Positions 23,401-33,590 are shown, numbered from the stretch's first letter. The stretch is DNA of 64,000 bases from Icerya purchasi (GCA_039619475.1 CM077115.1:144030274-144094273); one strand, 5' to 3'. The notes: a model not told the origin generated them from the sequence alone. Translations and numbers: made by a program.

Positions 23401-23462
23401 ATTAATAACTATATCATGAGTGTAATGTTATTGTTTATGCAAATAAATCTTTCTTTCTTTCT
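19899..23462 (+). mobile_element. Jockey-like non-LTR retrotransposon, 5' truncated
   Basis: About 3.56 kb with two overlapping ORFs and a 3' end of AATAAA followed by (CTTT)n. The 5' end is cut inside ORF1, as expected from incomplete target-primed reverse transcription. It lies inside an older RT gene, whose blocks flank it at 19,755-19,898 and 23,463 onward. No clear target-site duplication is visible; at most a T or two can be assigned to either side. The insertion is young relative to its host RT because its own frames are almost undamaged. Confidence 0.88.
20450..23173 (+). pseudogene. ORF2: AP endonuclease + reverse transcriptase, one nonsense codon
   Basis: A 907-codon frame from ATG 20,450, open except for TGA at 20,579-20,581 (codon 44). 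N-terminal endonuclease: NIVAWNCCSI, ALSETRL, VYKPP, LIGDLNCKN, LDIAVVKN and SSDHNPI are the expected metal- and phosphate-binding motifs in order. Central RT: NIRPISLLCNMSKIAERVL, QFGFQPRHST, LFDVAKAFDTTWH, AGVPQGSVLGPFLF and ALYADDVALY (catalytic YADD), then the thumb IKYLGLILDSKL and SLIRPIITYSCPVWSS. There is no RNase H domain, as usual for Jockey. Length is normal. The single stop, probably a TGG-to-TGA type change, makes the copy formally a pseudogene, though damage is minimal. The next in-frame ATG is at 20,795, which would omit the endonuclease start. Confidence 0.9.
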
Positions 23463-24320
23463 TGTGTAAATTACGTGTGTATGGAAAAATTTTTTGCTAC
23501 GCTGATGATAGTGTCCTTTTAGCAAGTTCACGTTATCGACATATCTTACAGAGATTAGTGAACGAGGATCTAACTAATATATACGGCTGGTTAACTAAAA
23601 ATGAGCTAATATTGAACGTAAAAAAATCTAAATTTCTGGTATACAGCCACCAGCCACAAAATTTCTGGGATGATTTATTAATAGTTGGTGACAACAATAT
23701 TCCTCTTGAGAGAGCTTATGACATTAAATATATAGGATTACAACTAGACTACAAGCTACTCTGGGATAAACAACCCGTTTATTTAGCCAAAAAACTTCGT
23801 AAACTAAACTACATATTTTATTATCTTAGACAATTCGTTAATAATAGCCAACTGCGGCGTTTATACTTATCCCTATATCAGCCAGTCTTATATCCTATGG
23901 TATAACTCACTGGGGGGATGCTGCAGATTACCACATCAAACCGCATTAGCTTACTTACAGAAGGAAGTAATTAGAATTATTTTCAATAACGAATTCAGCA
24001 ATGCTGAAAATGACTCTATTGAATATAAAAGAAATATATAAACTAGAAGCGCTAATGGTTTGTGATGAAAAATAAATATAAATTCAATATCTCTGTTACA
24101 ACAGGTGTTACAAGGCACTGAAATAGAACAGTCGCTAAAATCCCTTCTTTCAATAAGTATCATTCCAGACATTAGCTTCAGTATAACGGATGCCTATTAT
24201 TCAATGCGCTACATGCACATATGCATAACATATGCATAACCCAAATTACAGAAGAAGGCGTAAAAAGTTAAAGACGTACTTCTTGACTAAGGTTTAGAAT
24301 GCTAAATTCCATATTACATA
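23463..24320 (+). pseudogene. RT pseudogene, right half
   Basis: Continues the gene split at 19,898: LCKLRVYGKIFCYADDSVLL with the YADD box, then IYGWLTKNELILNVKKSKF, YDIKYIGLQLDYKLLWDK and KKLRKLNYIFYYLRQFV. These are the palm end and thumb in correct order. The frame is open to 23,905 and then shifts; a following block resembles YGITHWGDAA. About 440 nt open in a relic suggests it is less old than the RT at 17.2 kb. Related to the 17-kb and 9-kb relics by their shared thumb pattern; a CR1/L2-like clade is my tentative reading. Confidence 0.85.
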
Positions 24321-25100
24321 TGATTTGATTTGTCTTAAATATCAATCCAAATAAATTCGAATTGTTTAATCTGTAGAATTATTATTAGCTTAGTTGCTAG
24401 TGCTACTAAATTAAAATTTCTGTAGTAATACTAGGTGTATTAGTGCAGTATTTCATGCTTTAAATTAGCATCTTAATATTACCGACGAATAAGTAAAATT
24501 TCTTTTCCTTCAGGAGGTATTAAAGGTGTGTGGATGTAGTTAAAAGTACTGTAGATTTTTTAGATACAGTATTTATATAAAATTATCGAAATACTAAACG
24601 GTGTTCGCACGTTTATAGATAGCTAATAGTTATTTATTTATCTTATTTATTTTAGTTTGAAGTCTATGTGTCAATAGTAAATCCCAATTATATGATACTT
24701 ACGACTTATCGATGTTTGAAATACACATGTGTGTAAATATTATACTGAATATGATTAAATTCTGTAAGCAGTGGCCAAATAATATTAATATTTATTTCAT
24801 ATTCAAATTGTACCCATAATATTTTTAGCTAATATTTGTTTGGCCATTGCATTATATTGTACCGGTTTTCATGTTTTATTTCCCAGCATTGTTTTTAGTA
24901 CATAAATTTTATTTTATTATGCGTTTTGTAATTGTATCCGGATTTACTATCAATATAGTGTCATTTTCATTTGTATAATAATAATCCCACTGCTCGCGCA
25001 GCCATGCGCATTTGTGGAACTTACATTCTCTTGTATTTTTATGTTAATTTAGTAAATACCAATAAAACATTTGATTTGATTTGATTTGATTATTATTATG
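24321..25100 (+). repeat. 3' UTR and (TTTGA)n tail of the split RT element
   Basis: AT-rich and non-coding. Near 24,990 it carries the CTGCTCGCGCAGCCATGCGC block shared with 19.6 kb, then AATAAAA and four TTTGA units (about 25,068-25,090). It ends the element that began at or before 19,755. Confidence 0.6.
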
Positions 25101-25206
25101 ATTATTATTATTTGATTGGGACAAATGATAAGTTTGAAATTTTAACTATATAGTTTGCGATAGCCTACACGAAAATCTTTCGTTACCGGTCGACCATCGC
25201 TGAAAA

Positions 25207-25564
25207 TCAATTATTAATTATAATTATGACACGAGTATACGAGTATGGAACGAAAACAACGACGGATATCAACAATAAATATAAAATAATACGTATCACT
25301 GTTGTCGGTGGCGAATCCGACGGCGACAAGATACGGTGGAATTTGTTGCTGTTACGACGCTCAAAACCTCCTCGGTTGCGAGAAAAAGATACTTTGTATA
25401 TTTTAATTTTAACCTCCGCGATCGACGGGAACGATATTTTTGATAAATCGCGTCCCTTAAGAAACTCGTTTATATTCGAGAATAACAACACGATAACACG
25501 TATACCGGTGAAAACAAATTCCGGAGCAATACACAACCGAGCGACTTTCTATGGACAGCCGTAA
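25207..25564. other. CpG-bearing unique segment with open frames on both strands
   Basis: Both strands are open for over 100 codons. The plus frame is basic and hydrophilic (for example RWNLLLLRRSKPPRLREKD) with no domain I recognise. Because both frames are open and the right part (from 25,468) is the arm of an inverted repeat, I do not call a gene. The segment between 25,200 and 25,467 is unique in the window. Confidence 0.25.
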
Positions 25565-25916
25565 CTTGTTCCAAAATGAGAAATTTCATACTCAAAGGTA
25601 ACCCGGGGCTGGTCTCTAAAGAGGAGTAATTACTCGAAGCAAGGATAAAACGCGACTAATCCTAAAAAAAGTCTTCCTTCCATCTTTGGTGTCATTTCCT
25701 TTTTCCTTTCCACCAAGTTACGCTTCCTCTTGAGGTAATCGATGATATTGGTTAGCCCGACCGACAACAGAATCTCACATACACGAACATTTACCCTCGC
25801 ACCACCTTTTCCAAATTTATTAATTTTATTATTTTATTGTTTGTCTTTTTATTCATTTATTATTTTCTTAATTTTACCTCTAAGCCATGCAATGGGTACA
25901 TTCGAAGGGGTCACCC

Positions 25917-25965
25917 TCTTTCGGGTGCGAATCTATCGGGCGCAGATTCTTTCGGGCGCAGTCTC
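25917..25965. repeat. Short tandem GC-rich motif in FB-2 left arm
   Basis: Three units of about 15-16 bp built on TTTCGGGCGCAGATTC (variants TTTCGGGTGCGAATC and TATCGGGCGCAGATTC). The inverted set is at 27,715-27,765. Further units of the same type (CGCACCTGATCGAT, CGCGCCCGAAAGAG) lie just outside the right arm at 28,215-28,262, followed by a C run. Confidence 0.7.
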
Positions 25966-26071
25966 TAACACAGACCTTTTAACAGACTACCTACGGTGAT
26001 TTTCAAGTATCATACGACTTCAGCGTGAAATACAGATAAACAGACTTTTGCGATGTAAATTTAAGAGTTCT

Positions 26072-26525
26072 CTTATTCAACCGGTTCCTAGTTTCCTGCC
26101 TTGGTTTCAATCTATTCCTATCTGTCGTCGTTCCACTGTTGTTTCCTTAATTAGGCTTAGAATCAATCATTCTCTTCTCCCCTCTTCTCGCTTTCGATTC
26201 GCTTTGTCCCCTTCTCCTTTCTGCTCTCTTCACGCTTCTGAGCCTTCTTGTATTTGTGATTCAAATCACATCCTATTCGAATGTTCAGCACTCTCTAACG
26301 AACGCTCTATTCTTTACACCCAACTTCTAGTTTTGGGTCTTCCTACTCCCTTTAACGCTACCTATATTCTTTCCTTCCCATTGCCTTCAGTTATCCCATT
26401 GCTACTGTCCTTTGTCCTCTCCATTTCTGACCGCCTGGTTATTTAGTTATAACTGTTAATTTTTCATGTTGTTAGGTCAAGGCCGCTGGCGCGCCCAGGG
26501 TAGGGAAAAAAAAAAAAAAAAAAAA
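26072..26525 (+). pseudogene. Non-LTR retrotransposon 3' end with poly-A and 9-bp duplication
   Basis: The frame contains RSTVVSLIRLRINHSLLPSS and then PSCICDSNHILFECSALS, the C-terminal tail after RNase H in I/R1-type elements, where a Cys/His set (CxC...H...C) precedes the end. It ends at a stop near 26,444, then a short 3' UTR and an A tract (about 26,502-26,525). AAGAGTTCT precedes the 5' truncation point (26,063-26,071) and recurs immediately after the A tract, a target-site duplication. A typical dead-on-arrival insertion. A related tail lies at 52.5-53.2 kb. Confidence 0.8.
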
Positions 26526-27394
26526 GAGTTCTGTTAGCAATAGTGATACGAAACGGACGAAGATGATTAATATTAATAATCGGTCAGATGCATTATCGGT
26601 TCTTTTTTATTTCTTTTTTTTTTTTCTTTTTGCTAATATATATTTAAAAAATTATAAACTATCAACTCTACGTAATTTAAAGTGTAATATAACTGGATTG
26701 AATTTGCTTCTAATACATATTTGTTATATTATCTTTCTTTTTCATTCGTATCTAGCAAGTTTATTTGAGGATACGTTCATTGAAGTTTCTTCTGTTATCT
26801 ATGATTTTAATTATATATTTAATTCCTTGACGAATCTGCCTAGGTTTCAAAAAAATGTCGAAAAAGGCAAAGGCGCAAAAATTTTTAAACACATAAATAA
26901 ATATGTCAATACTGGGCGAGAAATATATACGATATTACAAATTAAAAATTAAATATCTTTGTTTTGAATTTAGTATTATGTAAATGTAAATTATGGTAAT
27001 TTCTAAATTAACACAATGTATAATCTTCTCCCGTATATAAATAGACAAAGACAAAACTGTTCAGTACCTTGTTCTCCCCTGTTTATTAATCGATTTTCTT
27101 GCTTTTTTTTCCCGTTTAGTAGCTATCGATGATCTTTAGTGTTATCAGTAAAAAAATTTTGGAGACAGTTATTTTTTTTTTTCTTATTTAAATAAAAAAT
27201 TAATACAAAAAATGAAAAAATAAATCGCTGTAGCCAGTAAATCTGTTCTTATTAAAATGTTCTCATTTTTTTTTTTAGCCCGGCTTTAGTTAACTATTAA
27301 GTCATTCTAATTTTTCTTAATTAACAGCGTACTAAACTTTAAGCTATCATTTAATATCAGTAAATGAGAGGTTTTAAATTGTGATTTACTGTTA
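26526..27394. other. FB-2 spacer, AT-rich, 129-codon open stretch of unknown meaning
   Basis: An open frame at 26,563-26,952 reads hydrophobic, phenylalanine- and isoleucine-rich (VLFYFFFFFLFANIYLKN), then KNVEKGKGAKIFKHINKYVN. The first half could be a membrane segment, but homopolymer-driven composition makes chance likely. No family recognised. Confidence 0.2.
27034..27065 (+). promoter_or_regulatory. Candidate TATA + initiator core promoter
   Basis: TATATAAATA at 27,034-27,043 is followed by the insect initiator consensus TCAGT at 27,061-27,065, placing the TATA box 27-29 nt upstream of the A. This is close to canonical spacing, though slightly short. It lies in the FB-2 spacer and would transcribe toward the right arm. 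In AT-rich DNA such pairs arise by chance, so this is weak. Confidence 0.25.
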
Positions 27395-28299
27395 AGAACT
27401 CTTAAATTTACATCGCAGAAGTCTGTTTATCTGTATTTCACGCTGAAGTCGTTATTTTGAAAAAAATTAGAGAATATTTAAAAAAAGTGAATAACCCAAT
27501 AAAATCATGTAAAATATGTGTTTTGTGATTATATATATATATATATTAATGCATATGCTATACGCGCGGAAAAACTAAATAGTTAAAGAAAGAACGGTAT
27601 TTTTTGGCTGGAAATTCTGATTAACTCGTGTTTCTCGCTAATACAGATAATAACGTTTAACGGATGATACTTGAAAATCACCGTAGGTAGTCTGTTAAAA
27701 GGTCTGTGTTAGAGGCTGCGCCCGAAAGAATCTGCGCCCGATAGATTCGCACCCGAAAGAGGGTGACCCCTTCGAATGTACCCATTGCATGGCTTAGAGG
27801 TAAAATTAAGAAAATAGTAAAAGAATAAAAAGGCAAACAATAAAATAATAAAATTAATAAATTTGGAAAAGGTGGTGCGAGGGTAAATGTTCGTGTATGT
27901 GAGATTCTGTTGTCGGTCGGGCTAACCAATATCATCGATTACCTCAAGAGGAAGCGTAACTTGGTGGAAAGGAAAAAGGAAATGACATCAAAGATGGAAG
28001 GAAGACTTTTTTTAGGATTAGTCGCGTTTTATCCTTGCTTCGAGTAATTACTCCTCTTTAGAGACCAGCCCCGGGTTACCTTTGAGTATGAAATTTCTCA
28101 TTTTGGAACAAGTTACGGTCGTCAATAGAAAGTCGCTCGGTTTTGTATTGCTCCGGAATTTGTTTTCACCGGTATATGTGTTATCGTGTTGTTATTCTCG
28201 AATATAAACAAGAGATTCGCGCCTGCTTTTTCGCACCTGATCGATCGCGCCCGAAAGAGCGCCCCCCCCCATTCGAAGAACCGTCCTACTTAATATTGT

Positions 28300-29620
28300 G
28301 TTTTAACGGTAATAAATTAGAAAAAATCGATAAAACATGACGGTTAAAGTTCAGATTAAAGCTAAAGGTCCGGCTGATAAAATACACTTAAGCCGAAACT
28401 CTCCCGTTTTAACCGCGGTATGCGTGTTTATAACGTTTTAGCAGAAGCTTCGGTGACAGATGGCCGGGTTCCACCGTAAATTGACCACTGCAGGTGATTA
28501 GAATTTAGCGTTTGGAAAGCTGAAAGAACCGAGAAAGACAGTTCGAGACATCGCGCGCTGTCAAAAATGTATACCGGTTGTCGCGATGATGTCAGTGTGA
28601 TAAAATCGTTGGAGATTATTTAATCGTTGGTGTGTGCGCCGCGCTCTCAATCGATTATCGGCATGGCCGGTTCTGTGTACACTTTCGTAAGATTCGATCT
28701 GCGTTTTGATAAAATCGGGAAACTGCTAAGGAGCTTCGAGAAGACGTGAAACTTGCACCGGTCAACGAAAATGCAACGTGTGAAAGCCTCTTTAGCTGCT
28801 CTCGTAAAAACAAATGATTTAATTGTGTCGGACGTCGCTGTTAATGCGACATTTTGATGCGCTACATATATACAAAAGTGAAAAATGTATAAAAAAATAC
28901 CGGGTAAGAAAAAAAACCGCGGGGAGGAACGTACCCTTCTCTGGAGAGATTTACCGATCATCATCTGTGAGAAAGAGACGGACGCAGCTCTTCTCCGACA
29001 TTATGCACCTGAGCAGAAGATAGGCGTATATATCGGCAATGAATTTATTGCCGCATCCATTATCGTTAATATGCCTAGCTCGAGTGTTAACGCTGCGCGT
29101 ACACATAATTATTATTCGAGATGGGAATAGATAAGCATTAAAAGAGAAACAATCGCAACGGAGACCATAAAATTTCTGACCACTTTCGAGAAATAATAAA
29201 ATCTAAAAGACATATCGATAGCTCTGTCGCCGGCAGAGGACCCATAAAGAAAATAACGTTACGGAGGAGCCCCATAAAATTAAGTTCACCCATGTGTACA
29301 TATTAACTGCTCATAGGCTTCGCGAGATGGCTCGTTCGATTTTTATGCTAGATTCGAATCGCGTCGTCAACTTAATAGAGACCACTCTCTGCTGAGAGCC
29401 GTTCGCTGCCCCCGGAGCAAGCACATGTCGATCGGGTACGCATCTAGAATCTCTCGTTTTTGAACTTATCTTATACATCTGTTGCGCGCAGAAGTTTAAG
29501 GTGCCACCATCGATCCTGGGCTTAACCTGTAACTCACCGAGGCCCCCGTAATTATTTCGTACATCTCTCATTTTAATATTATTTCAACGTAATTATTTTT
29601 TTCATTCGCGAGCTGCATTC
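28300..29620. other. CpG-rich unique island, possible exon edge or regulatory DNA
   Basis: Higher GC than the surroundings, no transposon signature, and no convincing long gene. Overlapping open stretches (28,647-28,964 minus; 28,823-29,130 plus; 29,311-29,571 minus) have no recognisable domains. A consensus splice donor on the minus strand (GGTGAGTTA, GT at 29,537-29,536) follows a short ATG-led frame starting near 29,571. This could be an isolated first exon or coincidence. The island is a plausible host-derived, conserved segment. Confidence 0.3.
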
Positions 29621-30282
29621 TTTTTTATTAACTTTTTCGTTTTGGACTGTTAAATAATTTTACCTTGCGTTTTTTTTTGTTTTTTGTTTTATATTAATCA
29701 CACGGCATAGAATTGCGCGCACACTAGTGTTATTATAATCGCCCCTACTCTGTGTGTCACAAAGTTACAAAAAAATGAATGACTGCCTAATCGGAAATTA
29801 ATACGCCTTAAAAACGAAAAAACAGTTATTATATATTATACGTTTTTTGGGAAACTTTAAAAAGAAAAAAGCAAAATAATAAAAAAACTGAATTTGAAAT
29901 TGACAAGTGTGTTCCAAATTCAAAATTTTACTTATATTTCTTTCTTTTTTTTCGCCCCCAGCTGAAGATTAGGATATTCCCTCGGAAGGATGTTCATTCT
30001 TCGGATGTTTGTTACACTTATATTTTTGTAAAATTATTCTCATTATTTCATTAACCGATTAATTTACTGGATCAGAGATAGCGAACAAAAAAGAATCAAG
30101 ACCTTGGATAACACAATCTTCTCGCGCTGAATAATATCTGTTTGCCCACGCTTTAATCATACTCTATTATTGCCCTTTTCTTCGCACTGCTGTCTATCCC
30201 CATGGTGTTTTCTCTCACTATTATCATCGAATGTTTTTCTCTTTCGGGTGAACGTTCTATTCATTTAGATTTGTTAAAAGCT
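29621..30282. other. No gene seen; AT-rich spacer
   Basis: Nothing with coding or repeat structure stands out apart from short A and T runs. Confidence 0.5.
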
Positions 30283-30980
30283 TCTTACTCTTAATTGTAC
30301 TTATTCTTCATCCTTCTCTCCGTTACTCTTAATTGTACTTTTATACTTCATCCTTCTCTTCGTTACTCTTAATTGTACTTATACTTCATCCTTCTCTTCG
30401 TTACTCTTAATTGTATTTATACTTCATCCTTCTCTTCGTTACTTTTAATTGAACTTATACTTTATTCTTCTCTTCGTTACTCTTAATTGTACTTTTATAC
30501 TTCATTCTTCTCTTCGTTACTCTTAATTGTACTTATACTTCATCCTTCTCTTCGTTACTCTTAATTGTACTTTTATACTTCATCCTTCTCTTCGTTACTC
30601 TTAATTGTACTTATACTTCATCCTTCTCTTCGTTACTCTTAATTGTATTTATACTTCATCCTTCTCTTCGTTACTTTTAATTGAACTTATACTTTATTCT
30701 TCTCTTCGTTACTCTTAATTGTACTTTTATACTTCATTCTTCTCTTCGTTACTCTTAATTGTACTTATACTTCATCCTTCTCTTCGTTACTCTTAATTGT
30801 ATTTATACTTCATCCTTTTCTTCGTTACTCTTAATTGTACTTTTATACTTCATCCTTCTCTTCGTTACTCTTAATTGTACTTTTATACTTCATCCTTCTC
30901 TTCGTTACTCTTAATTGTACTTATACTTCATCCTTCTCTTCGTTACTCTTAATTGTACTTATACTTCATCCTTCTCTTCG
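30283..30980 (+). repeat. 38-40-bp tandem satellite with 232-bp higher-order period
   Basis: About eighteen units built on CTTCTCTTCGTTACTCTTAA followed by TTGTACTTATACTTCATC; some units carry two extra T's (TTTTATACTTC). Variant units (GTATTTATACTTC followed by TTTTAATTGAACTT) occur at 30,413 and again at 30,645. This gives a 232-bp, six-unit higher-order repeat, evidence of block duplication by unequal exchange. First and last units are the most diverged. Confidence 0.95.
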
Positions 30981-32160
30981 CAGTTTGTTGTTTCTGCCAT
31001 TGAATCCTTAGCAATTTTCGATCGAATTAGATCTAATTAATTTTTTCTATCGTTTATGCGCGAATCGACGATTCCAAAAAGAAAACAAATAATAATCTTC
31101 ACAAAACACGTGTAAAGTAATTTTACAGATACCAATTTGTGTTCTAATTTTTTTTTTCGAATTGACATTATCTTTTACTCGCCGAATACGAAGCCATAAT
31201 CATCGTTCAAATTATAAAGATTGAGGTGGTGCCAGAGAAATTATCCGTAGATTAATTGGATTAGTGTACGAATTTTTGTGATGGAACAATTTAGGTTGTT
31301 TGAAATAATATTATCACAAGCTGTTAATATCTCTAATAATTTACTTCCTTTCATTTTATCATAAAATTAACGGTTAAAAATATAAAATCGCGCGTATTTT
31401 ACATTCGCGATTTTTATAAGATGTAACATTTTTCCACTTGATATAATTAATAGCGACTTCAGAAAAAAAAAAATGTTTATCGCGTATGTTTTCTTAATTT
31501 TGTTCGCGCGTAATTTGTACGTATACGCAGGGCGGGGGAGGGGCGTTTTTTCTTTGTCTATACGAAAGTGTACCGGGCACACTACCATATCAGCATATCG
31601 ATGTGATTATCGATAATAAACACGAGGGTGATTGTCGTTAAACTAAACGTTAAAATGGAAGAGTTTCTTTATAAAGAAGTTTTTTGGTGATATAAAAAAA
31701 TTTACCTGTAAGATGTTACTGAAGAAGTAGTAGAGATTGGGGCAAAACTAATTTTTAGTAAGACAACGGTTTTAATCAGTTTCTTAACCAAGAATAAATA
31801 TAGATTTCAGTGAAGAAAACTAACCCGAAACAGAGAGCCACTTACAAGCTTACGGAAATAGTACGTGTCTTGGCATTATAATGTTTGAAAATGTGATTCG
31901 ACTGCAACCCTTCGTTGATTCGATAATAAACCGATTAGCGGTGGTCTTGTAAATATACACCGTTGATTATCGGTGTGAATATTTTCCGAATAGAGTCATT
32001 AAAATAAACGTCGAGGAAAACGGTCTCTCCTTATAGATCTACGTACTCTATTTTTATCATCCTAATGTAGTAGCTAAACAAAAATTAGTAGAAAAATCAT
32101 CATTAGAAGAATATTTTAAAATTTTAAAATTAAAGATTGATTTAAAATATTATCGATATT
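30981..32160. other. No gene seen; AT-rich spacer
   Basis: No coding sequence recognised. A short GC-rich patch (GGGCGGGGGAGGGGCG, about 31,531-31,546) stands out. TTACCTGTAAG near 31,703 resembles a splice donor on either strand but has no partnering exon that I can support. Confidence 0.4.
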
Positions 32161-32257
32161 CCTTAAGTTGCCGAAAAAAAAGTTAACGAAAACGAATACC
32201 TACGTAATAATAAGCTCTCTTGAATATGTTTCTGTGACTAGTTCAGCTACTTCACAG

Positions 32258-32407
32258 GCTAGCGATGAGCAGGTCCGGAAGGACATCCGCGAATCCGTAT
32301 CCCACGGCGGAATTGATGACGTAACTCCGACTACAGTTCCAAATACGTGTGCCGGTAATTCCTGCCGCCCGCCCGGTGGTGACAAGGTTCACACGGTTCC
32401 GTTATAG
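32258..32407 (+). CDS. Candidate terminal exon of an unknown host gene
   Basis: After a fair splice acceptor (CTACTTCACAG ending at 32,257) the frame is open for 49 codons to TAG at 32,405-32,407. The translation is hydrophilic (ASDEQVRKDIRESVSHGG, PPGGDKVHTVPL). Third positions are noticeably richer in G and C than first and second, unlike the AT-rich DNA around it, which is the main coding hint. No domain recognised; the upstream exon is not identifiable. The open frame extends upstream to 32,168, but that part is AT-rich and poorly coding-like. Confidence 0.3.
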   Translation, partial: ASDEQVRKDIRESVSHGGIDDVTPTTVPNTCAGNSCRPPGGDKVHTVPL

Positions 32408-33590
32408 AGGATAAACTATTGACCTTGAACATAACATCAAATTCTACACGATTTTTCCTAATTGTTCCATATTTTTTTTTCCGCTGACAAATTTGGCCAG
32501 AAAACCTCTATTCGGAAAAAGTAAATTGTTTGCGCAATGATATTCGTTATGTTTGTTATTTATTAAATGCTTGTGATTATAAATACAGGTATAGCGGACT
32601 TGGCTTAATAGCTTTAAAAAAGAAGAACAAAAAATTAAATTTTCCGATTTTAAAATATACAAATTATAGAAAGTTGCATTTTTATTTATTTTTTTTTATT
32701 TCTGTGAGTTGGGCATTATGGAAAAGGCAAATAACTAGGGGGAATGAAGAAATAACTGAACTAGTGGCAAGATAGTATATGGAAAATATGACTTGGTTGA
32801 TTTAGTTATGAAGTCGGAGAGGAAATTAGCCATTTTGCAAGATGTGGATATGGAAAAATTTCAGGAGAATTTAACAGGGACAGCATTATAAATTAAAGAA
32901 TGTGGCCGGCTTAAATTCCGAGGTTACAATACAATCGGACTCTACTCCTTTTTCCATCCTTCAGTAGTTCTTGCTGTTTTCTTCAAATATATCATTTTGT
33001 AATTTTTTTTTCACTTTTTCCACGCCCCTCTATTGATGAGTAATCGCCTGACAAGCCGAATGAAATACAGAAAAAAACCCTATAAAAAATACAATTGAAC
33101 CGTTTGATTTGTGTCCCGTGGGAATAAAAGGAAGAAAAATTGTTTTCCGAAAAATAAATAAGCTGGTTTACACGGAAAAGAAGAAAAGGAGATATGTGTG
33201 GAAGGCTGCGCAAAACCGAGGACACTGTATGTAGGAAGAAATCAGATAAATTATATATATGTATTATGATGTAGAAGAGGGTTAAAAATTTGGTCGTTTA
33301 AGCCAGAGCGATTGTTCTAAATTATATCCCGAACCGTTATATATAAACTAAACTCGGCTCCAGATGGAAAACAGTCGCGAGCGAACGAGTTAAAGTAAAA
33401 ATCAATTTCAGTGGACAGAAAATTTTTGAAATTTATATATATATATATAAAACAGCCGCTTAAGGGAACTGTGTGGTTACTATATAGAATTATTTCTAAA
33501 TAAGTAACATTTATAATTAAAAGTGAATCAACATGTTGCAAAGGAACAGATCACTATCTGCTCTTTGCTACTTAGATGCACATATATATA
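32408..33590. other. No gene seen; AT-rich spacer
   Basis: Open stretches of 70-80 codons on both strands have no recognisable domains. A TA tract lies at 33,437-33,450. Confidence 0.5.

Larger units (their letters stand above)
25468..28209. mobile_element. Second large inverted repeat ('FB-2')
   Basis: Arms 25,468-26,071 and 27,395-28,209. Outer paired coordinates sum to 53,677. The right arm carries a segment of about 211 bp (around 27,453-27,663) absent from the left, after which pairing resumes to the inner boundary. An 85-codon open stretch in each arm (25,742-25,999 plus; 27,678-27,935 minus) differs at three residues, so arm identity is high but lower than in FB-1. The flanking nonamers AAGAAACTC (25,459-25,467) and AAGAGATTC (28,210-28,218) match at 7 of 9 positions and sit exactly at the ends, a possible worn 9-bp duplication. 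No transposase is visible. Confidence 0.7.

Noticed and set aside
25742..25999. 85-aa membrane-like protein (also at 27,678-27,935)
   Set aside because: Present as mirror copies in FB-2 arms, begins at a non-family ATG, and includes the TTTCGGGCGC tandem motif. Conservation reflects the inverted repeat, not selection that I can show.
26563..26952. 129-aa membrane protein in the FB-2 spacer
   Set aside because: Hydrophobicity is driven by T-rich sequence; no domain or start context.
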